In this document: positions 19,232 through 27,266 of the stretch, piece after piece
How positions within the stretch are numbered: position 1 is the first letter of the stretch
Layout of the letters: each line of letters opens with the position of its first letter
Assembly (NCBI GenBank): GCA_022820725.1
Contig: JAJEFA010000010.1
Coordinates: 366,015 to 430,014, forward strand
Direction: 5' to 3'
Source of the DNA: Candidatus Binatia bacterium
GTDB taxonomy: Bacteria; Desulfobacterota; Binatia; Bin18
DNA: 64,000 nt
Notes under the pieces: generated by a model
What the model was told of the DNA's origin: nothing
The model's database searches: none
What the model saw: the letters and a program-made list of their open reading frames with translations, nothing else
Position numbers and translations under genes: made by a program

Positions 19232-21097
19232 CTATCCCCCCGTCACCGACTCGACATACGCCTGAGCCGCGACGTCAAAGGCCGCTTGGTCCGTAAACTC
19301 TCCGAGTTGCACGCGCTGCATATGTGTTCTGTTATCGTCGAGTTCGACCGTGCACTCGACAAATCCTATGATCTTCGCATGGAGCAAGGGCTTAGGTTTG
19401 GTGGCGGGAGGCCGCTTGCTGATGATCTTCGCATGGAGCAAGGGTTTAGGTTTGGTGGCGGGGGGCTGTTTGATATGGTCCCTATGCTCCCTCAACCAAG
19501 CCTCGAACTCCTTCTGGCTAATGCTCGTCTCCTGCCAGAATGTAGATTCGTCGTAAGGCAGTTCGCGGAAGCGGTGCAGCAGGAAGTCGCGGTCCAGAAA
19601 GGCCAGCAGGTTGCCCGCCTTGGGGCCGGAGTCGCGGTCGAGCAACGTCCGATAGATGGCCTGAAAGGCGCGAGCCGGCGCGAGCGGCGTGAGACGCGCG
19701 GTGTCGAATAACGCGGCCTGCAAGGCGTTATCGTCCTGCGGAATATCGGGCAGGCGGGCGGCGAGTTGGTGCAGAAAGGCGCGCTGGCTGGCGGTCAGCT
19801 CGGCGGCTCGCTCCGGGAGCGTATCCTGCAAGACGATCCGCTCCTCGGGGCTGGCGTAGTGCTCCAGCCAGTAGCGGGCCGCCTGGGCCCGGCGGTCGAG
19901 TTGTTGCCGCTCAATGGACGTCAGGGCCGCGCCCTTGCGCTTTTCGATCTCTCCGCTGAGGTCAAGATGCGGCAGTTGCGCAATCGTTGCGACCAGTTGA
20001 AAGTCCGCGGCGTAGAAATCATCCTTCAGGGTGGTCTGCGCCAGTTGATATACCCGCTTGTCGTCCTCCGATACCGCGGGGTCGCGATGCGTGCGTGTAT
20101 GAAATCGATCAAAATCATTGAAAATTTTGATAATGGATTTTTCGTCCGGAGAGAAATTCACCGGCTGTTTGGGCTGGGTGCGGATCATGACGAAGCGCAG
20201 GATTTCGGGCGGCAGGAAATCCGCCATATCCCGGGCGGAAACGCCCAGTCCCTTGGACGAACTCATCTTGGCGCCGCCGACCAGAAAAAACTCGTACGGG
20301 ATGTTGAGCGGCGGAGCCTGATGGAAAATTTTCCGCAAACAGGCCGCGGCCACGTCCCGAGAGCCGCCCTTTGTGGTGTGATCTTTGCCCGCGCCCTCAA
20401 TCGTAATATTGAACGTTTTCCACTTGGCGGTCCATTCGAGCTTCCACGGGAGTTTGCCCCTGCCGTCAAACGGCGAAACTTTTCCTTGATAGCCGCACCC
20501 GGAAGCCCAGGTGACGAGGTCGGGCCGGCAGGTGTAGGTGACTTCTTTGCCGTCGTAGTCGGTGACCTCGGTCGTGCCAATGCGTCCGCACTGTTCGCAC
20601 ACGGTCTGGAAGGGATACCAGTTATCCGGTCGCTCGGACTTGCTGACCTCTTTGTATATGCGCCGGACGGTCGCGGCGTTACGCAAAATAGCATCAATGG
20701 CCTCGTTGAATTGGCCTGAGCGATAGATATCGCGCATCCGGTAGGTCTCGGCCTCGACGTTCAGGTCGCGGAATACGCTGAAAAAATCCTGGATATAGTG
20801 CTCGGAGATATCGGAGAAGGACGAGCCCGGCGGCGGCGGCACCTGACATAGAGGCGCGCCGAGATAGGGTCGAAAGAATTCTTCTTCGCCGGCCGGCAGC
20901 TCATCCAATGGATCGTAGTCATCAACCCCAAAAGTATACCGGGCCGGCAAGCCACGGGCCTGAATGGCCCGGAAAACGACATCATGAATGAGTACGCCCC
21001 GCAGAGCGCCAACGTGAGCCCGGCCCGAGGGGGTCTTCGAGTCGTTAATGAGTTGTTCTCCCTCGACCTGGGCGGCGATTTTATCACACCAAAGCAT
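19232..21097 (-). CDS. lysK: Class I lysyl-tRNA synthetase (LysK type)
   Basis: Charges tRNA-Lys. This is the class I form, rarer in bacteria than the class II LysS. The Rossmann signatures are TPSGRAHVG (22-30, HIGH-like) and KMSSSKG (277-283). Cysteines in CEQCG (about 167-171) and near 190 and 201 could bind zinc. At 621 residues it is longer than the usual 520-550: the C-terminus carries two tandem 18-residue repeats (about 544-577) and then a further 42-residue segment. GGAGAGG precedes the ATG at 21097. Nothing suggests a paralogue such as PoxA-like enzymes; the catalytic motifs look intact. Confidence 0.93.
   Translation of the reverse strand: MLWCDKIAAQVEGEQLINDSKTPSGRAHVGALRGVLIHDVVFRAIQARGLPARYTFGVDDYDPLDELPAGEEEFFRPYLGAPLCQVPPPPGSSFSDISEHYIQDFFSVFRDLNVEAETYRMRDIYRSGQFNEAIDAILRNAATVRRIYKEVSKSERPDNWYPFQTVCEQCGRIGTTEVTDYDGKEVTYTCRPDLVTWASGCGYQGKVSPFDGRGKLPWKLEWTAKWKTFNITIEGAGKDHTTKGGSRDVAAACLRKIFHQAPPLNIPYEFFLVGGAKMSSSKGLGVSARDMADFLPPEILRFVMIRTQPKQPVNFSPDEKSIIKIFNDFDRFHTRTHRDPAVSEDDKRVYQLAQTTLKDDFYAADFQLVATIAQLPHLDLSGEIEKRKGAALTSIERQQLDRRAQAARYWLEHYASPEERIVLQDTLPERAAELTASQRAFLHQLAARLPDIPQDDNALQAALFDTARLTPLAPARAFQAIYRTLLDRDSGPKAGNLLAFLDRDFLLHRFRELPYDESTFWQETSISQKEFEAWLREHRDHIKQPPATKPKPLLHAKIISKRPPATKPKPLLHAKIIGFVECTVELDDNRTHMQRVQLGEFTDQAAFDVAAQAYVESVTGG
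19368..19475 (-). repeat. Two-unit 54-bp tandem repeat inside lysK
   Basis: A 54-base unit occurs twice, the plus-strand copies beginning ATGATCTTCGCATGGAGCAA at 19368 and 19422. In the protein it yields two near-identical copies of a Pro/Lys-rich 18-residue unit containing PPATKPKPLLHAKII. Base differences between copies are few, so the duplication is recent or maintained. Confidence 0.85.
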
Positions 21098-21202
21098 GCA
21101 TCCTCTCCAACGGTTGTATTCTCCCGCTCGATGAGCGGGAATCCAGCCAAGAAACAGGCTCTGTTATGCTATGAAAACATAAAAAAGGCAAAAGCGAAGG
21201 GC

Positions 21203-21224
21203 GGGCAACCACAGGGGGTTGCCC
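21203..21224. repeat. Palindromic hairpin GGGCAACC / GGTTGCCC
   Basis: Perfect 8-base arms (GGGCAACC and GGTTGCCC) with a short G-rich loop, followed by CCTAC. It looks like a divergent member of the GTAGGGGCAAT-type palindromes at 25149 and 38699, which share the GGGGCAA/TTGCCCC core. Confidence 0.6.
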
Positions 21225-21238
21225 CTACGCTGTATATT

Positions 21239-21261
21239 CCCTCTCCCCTGGCGGGAGAGGG
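21239..21261. repeat. Perfect inverted repeat CCCTCTCCC / GGGAGAGGG
   Basis: Nine-base perfect arms around a five-base loop. It ends one base before the left terminus of the MITE-like element at 21263, so the element may have inserted beside or into a palindrome. There is no T-run, so a simple intrinsic terminator is not supported. Confidence 0.6.
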
Positions 21262-21262
21262 C

Positions 21263-21452
21263 TAGAGCGTTTCACGATAGGTTGTAGCCGTGCCAGTCCA
21301 CGCTCGGCGGGAAGGACATGGGCTTGGCCCAAGCGTCCGGGGATGGGGGGTTCCCCACCTGGGAGAGCGGCCATATTGGCCGCTTGCGGGCTGGAAGCCC
21401 GCACTCCTCAAGGAGGGGAGAGGCGCGCTACACAACATCGTGATTTGCTCTA
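21263..21452. mobile_element. MITE-like element, copy 1
   Basis: A 190-base sequence with imperfect terminal inverted repeats of about 26 bases: the left end begins TAGAGCGTTTCACGATA and the right end, read in reverse complement, begins TAGAGCAAATCACGATG. It holds no gene. A second copy of about 196 bases lies at 59885-60080 with long identical stretches such as CCAGTCCACGCTCGGC and GAGAGGCGCGCTACACA. Internal small palindromes (GCGGCCATATTGGCCGC) are present. A non-autonomous element moved by a transposase elsewhere is the simplest reading. Confidence 0.78.
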
Positions 21453-21608
21453 GGGTGAGGGGGATGCTGCGCAGACAGAAGAACGACGGGAAACTGAGAC
21501 ACGGGCCGGTCTTCGCTTTACAGGCTTCGTGGCACGTTCTATGAAGGAAAGAGGGTCGCTGTCAGGGAGTGAGGTGGGCCGGACACAGCGGGAAGGAGAC
21601 CGCGGATT

Positions 21609-22700
21609 GTGGAACAGGACCGAGCAGCCGTTGTACATGCGCTCCGGGTCTCCGAGCAGATTCTTTCCCTGGTTCGTAAACATACCGAGCATATTGAGCA
21701 GCTCCGGCCCGGCACTCGGCATTCCCTCGACCTGGGGCAGGTTCCGCATCTCAACGGTTTGGAAGCCGCAACTCTGCTGCGCCTCGTGCAGCACGGAAAA
21801 AGTCGAGGAGTGACGGTTCAGTTCACCGGTGTCCGTCAGCAAGCCCATCAAGCGTTTATTGGGCTCGATCTCAGCCTGCTCGATTCACCTGAACAGAGGC
21901 GCGGCAGGCTGTCGCTGCTGGAGTCTGTTGGCACACATACCCTGACCGCTGTAGCAACAGGCCGGCGGCTCATCGCAATGATTGGCGAACTCGCGTACTG
22001 GCTGTGCATTGCCCCCTGGCGCGGGAAAAGCGTCAAATGGGACCGGACCCACGAACAAATCGTGAAGATTGGTGTGGACGGCATCCCGATTGTGACCTTT
22101 CTTTCCTTTCTGGTCGGCGCGGTCCTGGCCCTGAACGCCGCTAGTCAGCTCCGGCAGTTCGGCGCCGCTATCTATATTGCGAATCTCGTCGCCGTTTCCA
22201 TGACGCGGGAGATGGCTCCCTTGATTACGGCGATTATTGTTGCGGGGCGGAGTGGGTCGGCCATTACCGCAGAACTAGGGACCATGGTGGTATCCGAAGA
22301 GATCGACGCCATGCGCACTATGGCTCTCAGCCCAGGTCGTTTTCTGCTGCTCCCGCGCATGCTCGCCCTGCTGTGTGCCGTGCCAAGTCTCACCATGCTC
22401 TCGAATGTGACCGGTATTTTTGGCGGCTATTGGATCGGCGTTCTGGTCCTCGGGCTTGGCAGTCGGAATTATCTCCAACAAACTGGCCAAGCCCTCCTGA
22501 TGAGCGATTTGGTGACGGGCATGATAAAAAGTCTGGTCTTCGCCGGTCTGATCGGTTTGGTCGCCTGCTATCGCGGTTTCTATGTGCACGGCGGAGCCGA
22601 AGGCGTGGGGACGAATACCACAGCCTCCGTTGTCGCTTCTATTGTCCTGTGCATTCTGGCAGACGCCGTCTTTACGACCATATTTTTCTATCTGTCCTAA
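21609..22700 (+). CDS. MlaE-type ABC permease with N-terminal STAS domain
   Basis: The inner-membrane permease of an Mla/MCE phospholipid transporter. The 363-residue protein has a STAS-like domain (about 1-95, with SLDLGQVPHLNGLEAATLL) fused to the MlaE domain, which carries GIPIVTFLSFLVGAVLALNA, the SMTREMAPLITAIIVAGRSGSAI segment and the conserved EIDAMRTM. Five or so membrane helices follow. In E. coli the STAS part is a separate protein (MlaB); here it is fused. Start is a GTG with AAGGAG ahead. It begins an operon of four genes. Confidence 0.92.
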   Translation: MEQDRAAVVHALRVSEQILSLVRKHTEHIEQLRPGTRHSLDLGQVPHLNGLEAATLLRLVQHGKSRGVTVQFTGVRQQAHQAFIGLDLSLLDSPEQRRGRLSLLESVGTHTLTAVATGRRLIAMIGELAYWLCIAPWRGKSVKWDRTHEQIVKIGVDGIPIVTFLSFLVGAVLALNAASQLRQFGAAIYIANLVAVSMTREMAPLITAIIVAGRSGSAITAELGTMVVSEEIDAMRTMALSPGRFLLLPRMLALLCAVPSLTMLSNVTGIFGGYWIGVLVLGLGSRNYLQQTGQALLMSDLVTGMIKSLVFAGLIGLVACYRGFYVHGGAEGVGTNTTASVVASIVLCILADAVFTTIFFYLS

Positions 22701-22719
22701 CCAAGAGTGAGTCAGTTTA

Positions 22720-23556
22720 ATGGCAACAACGCACCCATCCCCGTCCGTTCCTCCTGCCGTTCAGGTGGACGGACTCGTGGCCGAGTACGACGGACGGGCT
22801 GTCCTTGACCGCGTCAGCATGCAGGCCCATCAAGGCGAAATTACGGTTGTGTTAGGTGAAAGCGGCTGTGGGAAAACAACCCTGCTGCGCCACATCGTCG
22901 GTCTGCTAACGCCAAAGGCGGGTCAGGTCTTTATCAACGGGCGGAATTTGCATGCGGCCGGCGAAGAGGAGCGCGAGCGGATCTTGCGCGACATTGGCAT
23001 GTCTTTTCAGGGCGGAGCCTTGTTCAGCTCGTTGACCCTGGAAGAGAATATTTCCCTGCCCATTATTGAGCATACCCAGGTGGACCGGGAAACCGCGACC
23101 CTGCTGGCCAGAATGAAGCTGTGTGTGGTGGGCTTGGAACATGCCGCCCAGTTGTTACCCGCCGAACTCAGCGGTGGCATGAGGAAGCGCGCGGCCGTTG
23201 CCCGCGCGCTGGCCTTGGACCCCGGCTTGCTGCTCTTCGACGAACTCTCGGCCGGGCTTGATCCTGTCACTGCGCGTGAATTGGATGAATTGATTCTGCG
23301 CTTAAAAGAACATTTGGGCATGACGATTGTGATTGTGACGCATGAACTCGGGAGCATTCAAATGATTGCCGACCGGGCCGTTATGTTGGATGCCGGAAAA
23401 GTGTTGGCCACGGGTCCCTTGGAGGAAGTCCGGCAGACAGACCACCCGAAGATTCAGTCCTTTTTCGACCGTCGGCCTCGCGCCAGGACCCTGCACGGGG
23501 ATTTGCGTGACAGCCTGATCGTGAATGGAGAACGCTATGGGACAGGATCGGGTTAA
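22720..23556 (+). CDS. MlaF-type ABC transporter ATPase
   Basis: The ATP-hydrolysing subunit of the Mla/MCE lipid transporter. The 278-residue product has Walker A GESGCGKTT, the ABC signature LSGGMRKRAA, Walker B LLLFDELSAGLDP and the H-loop IVTHEL. The GGM form of the signature and the DELSAGLDPVTA run are typical of MlaF. It begins 19 bases after the permease and its end overlaps the MCE gene start by 20 bases. Confidence 0.92.
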   Translation: MATTHPSPSVPPAVQVDGLVAEYDGRAVLDRVSMQAHQGEITVVLGESGCGKTTLLRHIVGLLTPKAGQVFINGRNLHAAGEEERERILRDIGMSFQGGALFSSLTLEENISLPIIEHTQVDRETATLLARMKLCVVGLEHAAQLLPAELSGGMRKRAAVARALALDPGLLLFDELSAGLDPVTARELDELILRLKEHLGMTIVIVTHELGSIQMIADRAVMLDAGKVLATGPLEEVRQTDHPKIQSFFDRRPRARTLHGDLRDSLIVNGERYGTGSG

Positions 23557-24472
23557 GGTCGGCCTGTTCGTCACACTCAGCTTCTTTTTGTTTGCCAGCG
23601 CCCTCCTGTGGCTAGCCGGCTCACGTTTTTTTCAGCCGGTCGATACTTACACCATTTTCTTTACGGAGTCGGTCAGCGGGCTGTTACCCGGCGCCGCAGT
23701 CGAATACCAGGGAGTGACCGTGGGGAAAGTCGAAACCATCGGTCTGACCCAGGACACGCCGCCCCGTGCCCAGGTGGCCATTGCCCTCCAGCCCGGTACC
23801 CCCATCCGGCAGGATACCACGGCGCATCTGATCGGCTCCTTTGTGACCGGCATTCGCTACATCGAACTGGCGGGCGGGTCGAGCGCCGCTCCAATCCTGG
23901 ACCCTGGAGCCGTCATTCCGGTGCAACGCGGGGGACTTGAGGAGTTCCGGGATCGGGCCGGGGCCATTGCCGAACGCTTGCTGGATACCCTGACCCGCAT
24001 TGAACAGGGGGTGCTGAGCGAACACAATTTAACCGCGCTTACGGATTTTCTGAAAAATATGTCGCTGCTGACCCAAGACCTGCGCACCTCGCTGGCCGAA
24101 GTGTCCACGCCGGATACGCGGCTGGCCTTACGGCAGATGGTCGATAATTTAGCCCAGACCGCGGCCGGGCTGAAAAGCGCCACAGCCGCGATCAACACGA
24201 TTCGGGAAGAGCTGTTTCAGGATGGCAAAGCCATGTTGGTCCAGATTCGGAACACCGCAGAGGTTACCGCCGATCTCGCTAACGACGTGCGCCGCTTGAC
24301 CCAACACGTAGATGAACTTGTAGTCGATAACCGGCACGAGGTCCGGCAGGTTCTGAGCAATTTGTCACACACCTCTCGTGAACTCAGAGAGCTGAGCGAA
24401 TCCTTACGCACCGACCCGTCTGCGCTCGTCTGGGGGACGACGGTCTCGGCAAAAGAAATTCCCGACCCATGA
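23537..24472 (+). CDS. MlaD/MCE-domain lipid-binding protein
   Basis: A 311-residue periplasmic MCE protein anchored by one N-terminal helix (VGLFVTLSFFLFASALLWLA). The MCE domain spans about 35-115, with VSGLLPGAAVEYQGVTVGKV and later GTPIRQDTTAHLIGSF. A long helical C-terminal half (about 150-300) probably forms the channel-like coiled part. I chose the ATG at 23537 because GGAG lies seven bases before it; an ATG at 23525 lacks a site. The last four bases overlap the lipoprotein gene. Confidence 0.9.
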   Translation: MGQDRVKVGLFVTLSFFLFASALLWLAGSRFFQPVDTYTIFFTESVSGLLPGAAVEYQGVTVGKVETIGLTQDTPPRAQVAIALQPGTPIRQDTTAHLIGSFVTGIRYIELAGGSSAAPILDPGAVIPVQRGGLEEFRDRAGAIAERLLDTLTRIEQGVLSEHNLTALTDFLKNMSLLTQDLRTSLAEVSTPDTRLALRQMVDNLAQTAAGLKSATAAINTIREELFQDGKAMLVQIRNTAEVTADLANDVRRLTQHVDELVVDNRHEVRQVLSNLSHTSRELRELSESLRTDPSALVWGTTVSAKEIPDP

Positions 24473-25098
24473 GGTATCCCAGGCTCTTCTTGCTGGTTCT
24501 TCTCATCAGCCTTGTGCTCGGCGGGTGTAACCTCACGCGCTCCAAACAAGAGGTGCAGTATTACGCCTTAGCCCTCTCCCCGCAGTCCTCTACCTCGTCC
24601 GGTCCTGCGCCCGTCAAGGCGTCGCTCGTTGTGCGGCCGTTTACCGCTCAGCCGCCGTATAATCGGGACCGGATGGTCTATCGCTCCTCACCCTATGAGT
24701 TTGATTTCTATCACTATCACCGCTGGGTCACGAAACCGGCCGACATGCTCACCACCCTGACCCGACGGACCCTGCAACAGTCAGGTCTCTTCACGACCGT
24801 CTATCCCACCCCGGACGCTCGGGCCGATCTGCGTCTCGGAGGCGTGGTTCGGCAGTACGAAGAGGTGGATCAGGCGCAATCCTGGCAAGCTGTTCTGAGT
24901 ATCGAGGTGTGGCTGTCCCGCCCCCAGGAGCCAGCGCCTTTTTGGTTCCAGTCCTACAGCGCAACCCGGCTGGCGGCGAAACGCAATCCTGCGGCTGTGG
25001 CGGAAGCGATGAGCCAGAATTTGCAGGATGTTCTTGAGCATCTGACCAACGATCTGGCCAACGTACTATCAGCACAGACACAGCCCTCAAGACCCTGA
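24469..25098 (+). CDS. ABC-transport auxiliary lipoprotein (PqiC/MlaX-like)
   Basis: A 209-residue predicted lipoprotein: the N-terminus LFLLVLLISLVLGGCNL has a lipobox with the acylated cysteine in LGGC. The YYALAL start of the mature domain, SLVVRPFTAQPPYNRDRMVYR and YHRWVTKPADMLTTLT match the ABC-type transport auxiliary lipoprotein family, which works with MCE systems at the outer membrane. It overlaps the MCE gene by four bases and ends the operon. Confidence 0.88.
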   Translation: MRYPRLFLLVLLISLVLGGCNLTRSKQEVQYYALALSPQSSTSSGPAPVKASLVVRPFTAQPPYNRDRMVYRSSPYEFDFYHYHRWVTKPADMLTTLTRRTLQQSGLFTTVYPTPDARADLRLGGVVRQYEEVDQAQSWQAVLSIEVWLSRPQEPAPFWFQSYSATRLAAKRNPAAVAEAMSQNLQDVLEHLTNDLANVLSAQTQPSRP

Positions 25099-25148
25099 TA
25101 GAGCAGACCGCCTGAGAACAATTGACGCTGCTAGGCCACCCCAGGACT

Positions 25149-25176
25149 GTAGGGGCAATTCATAAATTGCCCCTAC
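25149..25176. repeat. 28-bp palindrome GTAGGGGCAATTCAT..., copy 1
   Basis: A near-perfect palindrome whose left arm is GTAGGGGCAATT and right arm AATTGCCCCTAC, around CATA. It lies between the convergent lipoprotein gene and the first PQQ dehydrogenase gene. The copy at 38699 differs only in the centre. It could end transcription in both directions as an RNA hairpin, but no T-run follows. Confidence 0.75.
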
Positions 25177-25198
25177 CACGTCACGTAAAGCGTGGACC

Positions 25199-27121
25199 TC
25201 ACTCTCCGTTCACCGAAAACGCGATCAGGGCGTTGCCCGACATCCCGCCCCACAGGCCGTAGCCAGACATCACGTACAGCATACCGTCCGCAATGGTCGG
25301 CCCCGGGCCGTCAAAAGACCCGCCCTTGGTCTTGACGCCGTTGGTGCTCGCATACTCCTGGTCGGCGTTGTAGTCCCAGACGACCTGCCCGGTATCGGTG
25401 GCATAGCCACGCAGATGGCCGTCAACCGAACCAGAGAAGACCACGCCAGGCAGGGCTGACACGGCTGCCGACTGGGCCGGGCTGCACTGCGGCCGGTCTC
25501 CACAGCCGACCGGTGGGACGTGCCATTGACGTTCGCCACTCTCGATATCAATGGCAAACATGCCGCCCCCGACGCTGCCATCCAGGGTGGTAGCCCAGCC
25601 CGTGTCCGAGTTCTCTACCGTCCTGAGGCCGATATCGGACAGGGCCACATAGACCTGTTTGGCATCAGCCGCCGAACCCCATTGAATCCCGCCGGCCAGG
25701 CCGCCCTTGCCGACGCGGTGCTGCCAGAGAATCTCACCATCGCGGTCCGGGTCTATAGCGTGCATCACCCCGGACTTCTGGCCGGCTAGGATTACCCGTC
25801 GCCCGTCCGGTAAAATGCGCAGGATGGGTGAGGAGGCAAAGTCGAGGTCGGGACCACGCGCCTCAGGGCAGTTGGTATCATCTTCGGTCTCACAAGCGAC
25901 ATTCCAGGCGTCACCCGCGGTGAACTGTTTTGACCACAAGACTTGTCCGCTCCGCATATCAAAGGCCATCACCGCATCACTCGTCAGCGAGGCCGGGTCG
26001 GAGTAATTGTCGCCGGTGGTCACATAGATGCGGTTGCGCTCCGGGTCGAGCGCAGGTGAGGACCAGACCGAGGCGCCGGACGGCCCCCAGAGCTGTACAC
26101 CGACTGCATTCTTACGAACAGGCGCCGGGGGATCCGGGATGGTATACGAACGCCAGACCAACTTGCCGTTAAAGCGGTTTAAGGCCACCATGGAGCCGCG
26201 AAAGGTGCAGCACTCATAGGTGGGGTCGCCGCCAGCCACCTCTTCGAGCGCGGTGGCCGAAGCATAGATGCGGTTGCCGTGCGTTTTGGGGGTGCCGGTG
26301 ATACGCGCCAGGGGATGGTCGTCGATTCTGACCCGCCAGAGCTGCCGGCCGGTCTGGGCATCAAGGGCGTAGAGATTGGCCTCGACATCGCCGACGTAGA
26401 CGACGTGGCGCGGCGGGCTGGTCGCGGGCAAATTGTCAACTACCGGGGTAGCGCGCACCCCGGCTGCGGTTTTGACCGACCAGTGCAGGCAACCGGTTTT
26501 GGCGTCAAGCGCGTACACCAAGCCCTTCATCGAGCCGATAAACACCCGATCGCCGACCACGGTCGGCTGGGAGACCCGGAAATCCATAGGCAGCCCGAAT
26601 ACCCACTTGACCTTCAGCTCAGGCACCTGGTCGGCGCTGATACCGGCGGCCTCGGCAGATTGGAAGCGGGTGTTGAAGACATCCACCCCCCAGCCGTTCC
26701 ACTGCGGAGCGCCATCTTCAACCATAAAGGTCCCTGGCGCGTCTTCGCAGAACCCAGCGACTGTCTCGTCCTTTTCGGTCGGAGGCGGCAGTTGCTTGCC
26801 GGTGATCCACTCGGATAAGGCGCGCCGCTCTTGATTGGTTCGGGTCATACCCTGGAATTGCATCTTGCCGAGTTCCAGGGAGTGCAACACCATCACGGCC
26901 GGCAGGCGCTGCATGACGCTGCGGTGCGGCGCACGTTTGACCTGCCCCTCGTGGCAACGCGCGCAGTGCGTCTGGTAGAGCGCCTCGCCGTCAGTTCCTC
27001 CTTCGGTTGATGGGAGAGCCCAACTCGATGGAATCATCAAGCCCGACAACAGCACACTACACACAAGAGCCCGGATCATGGCACGTATTTTTTGCTGTGG
27101 AGACTCATCACGGACAGACAT
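25199..27121 (-). CDS. Cytochrome c-PQQ dehydrogenase, PVA dehydrogenase-like, copy 1
   Basis: A 640-residue secreted quinohaemoprotein. After a signal peptide (ending near SSWALPST) comes a cytochrome c domain with HCARCHEGQ, then an eight-bladed PQQ-type propeller from about residue 110, with blades such as VGDRVFIGSMKGLVYALDAK and GVMHAIDPDRDGEILWQHR. Haem first, propeller second is the order of polyvinyl-alcohol dehydrogenase, which oxidises secondary alcohols in the periplasm. The true substrate is unknown. The ATG at 27121 has a strong AAGGAGGT; the in-frame extension to 27277 is rejected. It is the last of four tandem paralogues. Confidence 0.9.
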   Translation of the reverse strand: MSVRDESPQQKIRAMIRALVCSVLLSGLMIPSSWALPSTEGGTDGEALYQTHCARCHEGQVKRAPHRSVMQRLPAVMVLHSLELGKMQFQGMTRTNQERRALSEWITGKQLPPPTEKDETVAGFCEDAPGTFMVEDGAPQWNGWGVDVFNTRFQSAEAAGISADQVPELKVKWVFGLPMDFRVSQPTVVGDRVFIGSMKGLVYALDAKTGCLHWSVKTAAGVRATPVVDNLPATSPPRHVVYVGDVEANLYALDAQTGRQLWRVRIDDHPLARITGTPKTHGNRIYASATALEEVAGGDPTYECCTFRGSMVALNRFNGKLVWRSYTIPDPPAPVRKNAVGVQLWGPSGASVWSSPALDPERNRIYVTTGDNYSDPASLTSDAVMAFDMRSGQVLWSKQFTAGDAWNVACETEDDTNCPEARGPDLDFASSPILRILPDGRRVILAGQKSGVMHAIDPDRDGEILWQHRVGKGGLAGGIQWGSAADAKQVYVALSDIGLRTVENSDTGWATTLDGSVGGGMFAIDIESGERQWHVPPVGCGDRPQCSPAQSAAVSALPGVVFSGSVDGHLRGYATDTGQVVWDYNADQEYASTNGVKTKGGSFDGPGPTIADGMLYVMSGYGLWGGMSGNALIAFSVNGE

Positions 27122-27206
27122 ACACCGACCTCCTTTTTCCGATCCCTCTTTTCCCTCTTTTTGCCTGGGAGAAACGTTTGATGTCAAACCCCTCCAGAGT
27201 GTAGAC

Positions 27207-27235
27207 AAAAAAAGAGTCGCCCACAGGGGCGACCC
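27207..27235 (-). terminator. Rho-independent terminator after PQQ dehydrogenase copy 2
   Basis: On the minus strand the stem GTCGCCC/GGGCGAC with a four-base loop is followed within a few bases by seven T residues. It lies 32 bases after the stop of the gene at 27267 and before copy 1, so copy 1 likely has its own promoter. Confidence 0.8.
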
Positions 27236-27266
27236 TTTCCTGCATTTCCTCAGACACGAGAGCCAA

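Larger units (their letters stand above)
21098..21608. other. Repeat-filled intergenic region between lysK and mlaE
   Basis: This 510-base gap between divergent genes has no convincing gene. It holds two strong hairpins (21203-21224 and 21239-21261) followed directly by a 190-base MITE-like element (21263-21452). The last 150 bases, which must contain the mla promoter, show an AAGGAG site before the mlaE GTG start but no promoter I can assign. Confidence 0.6.
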
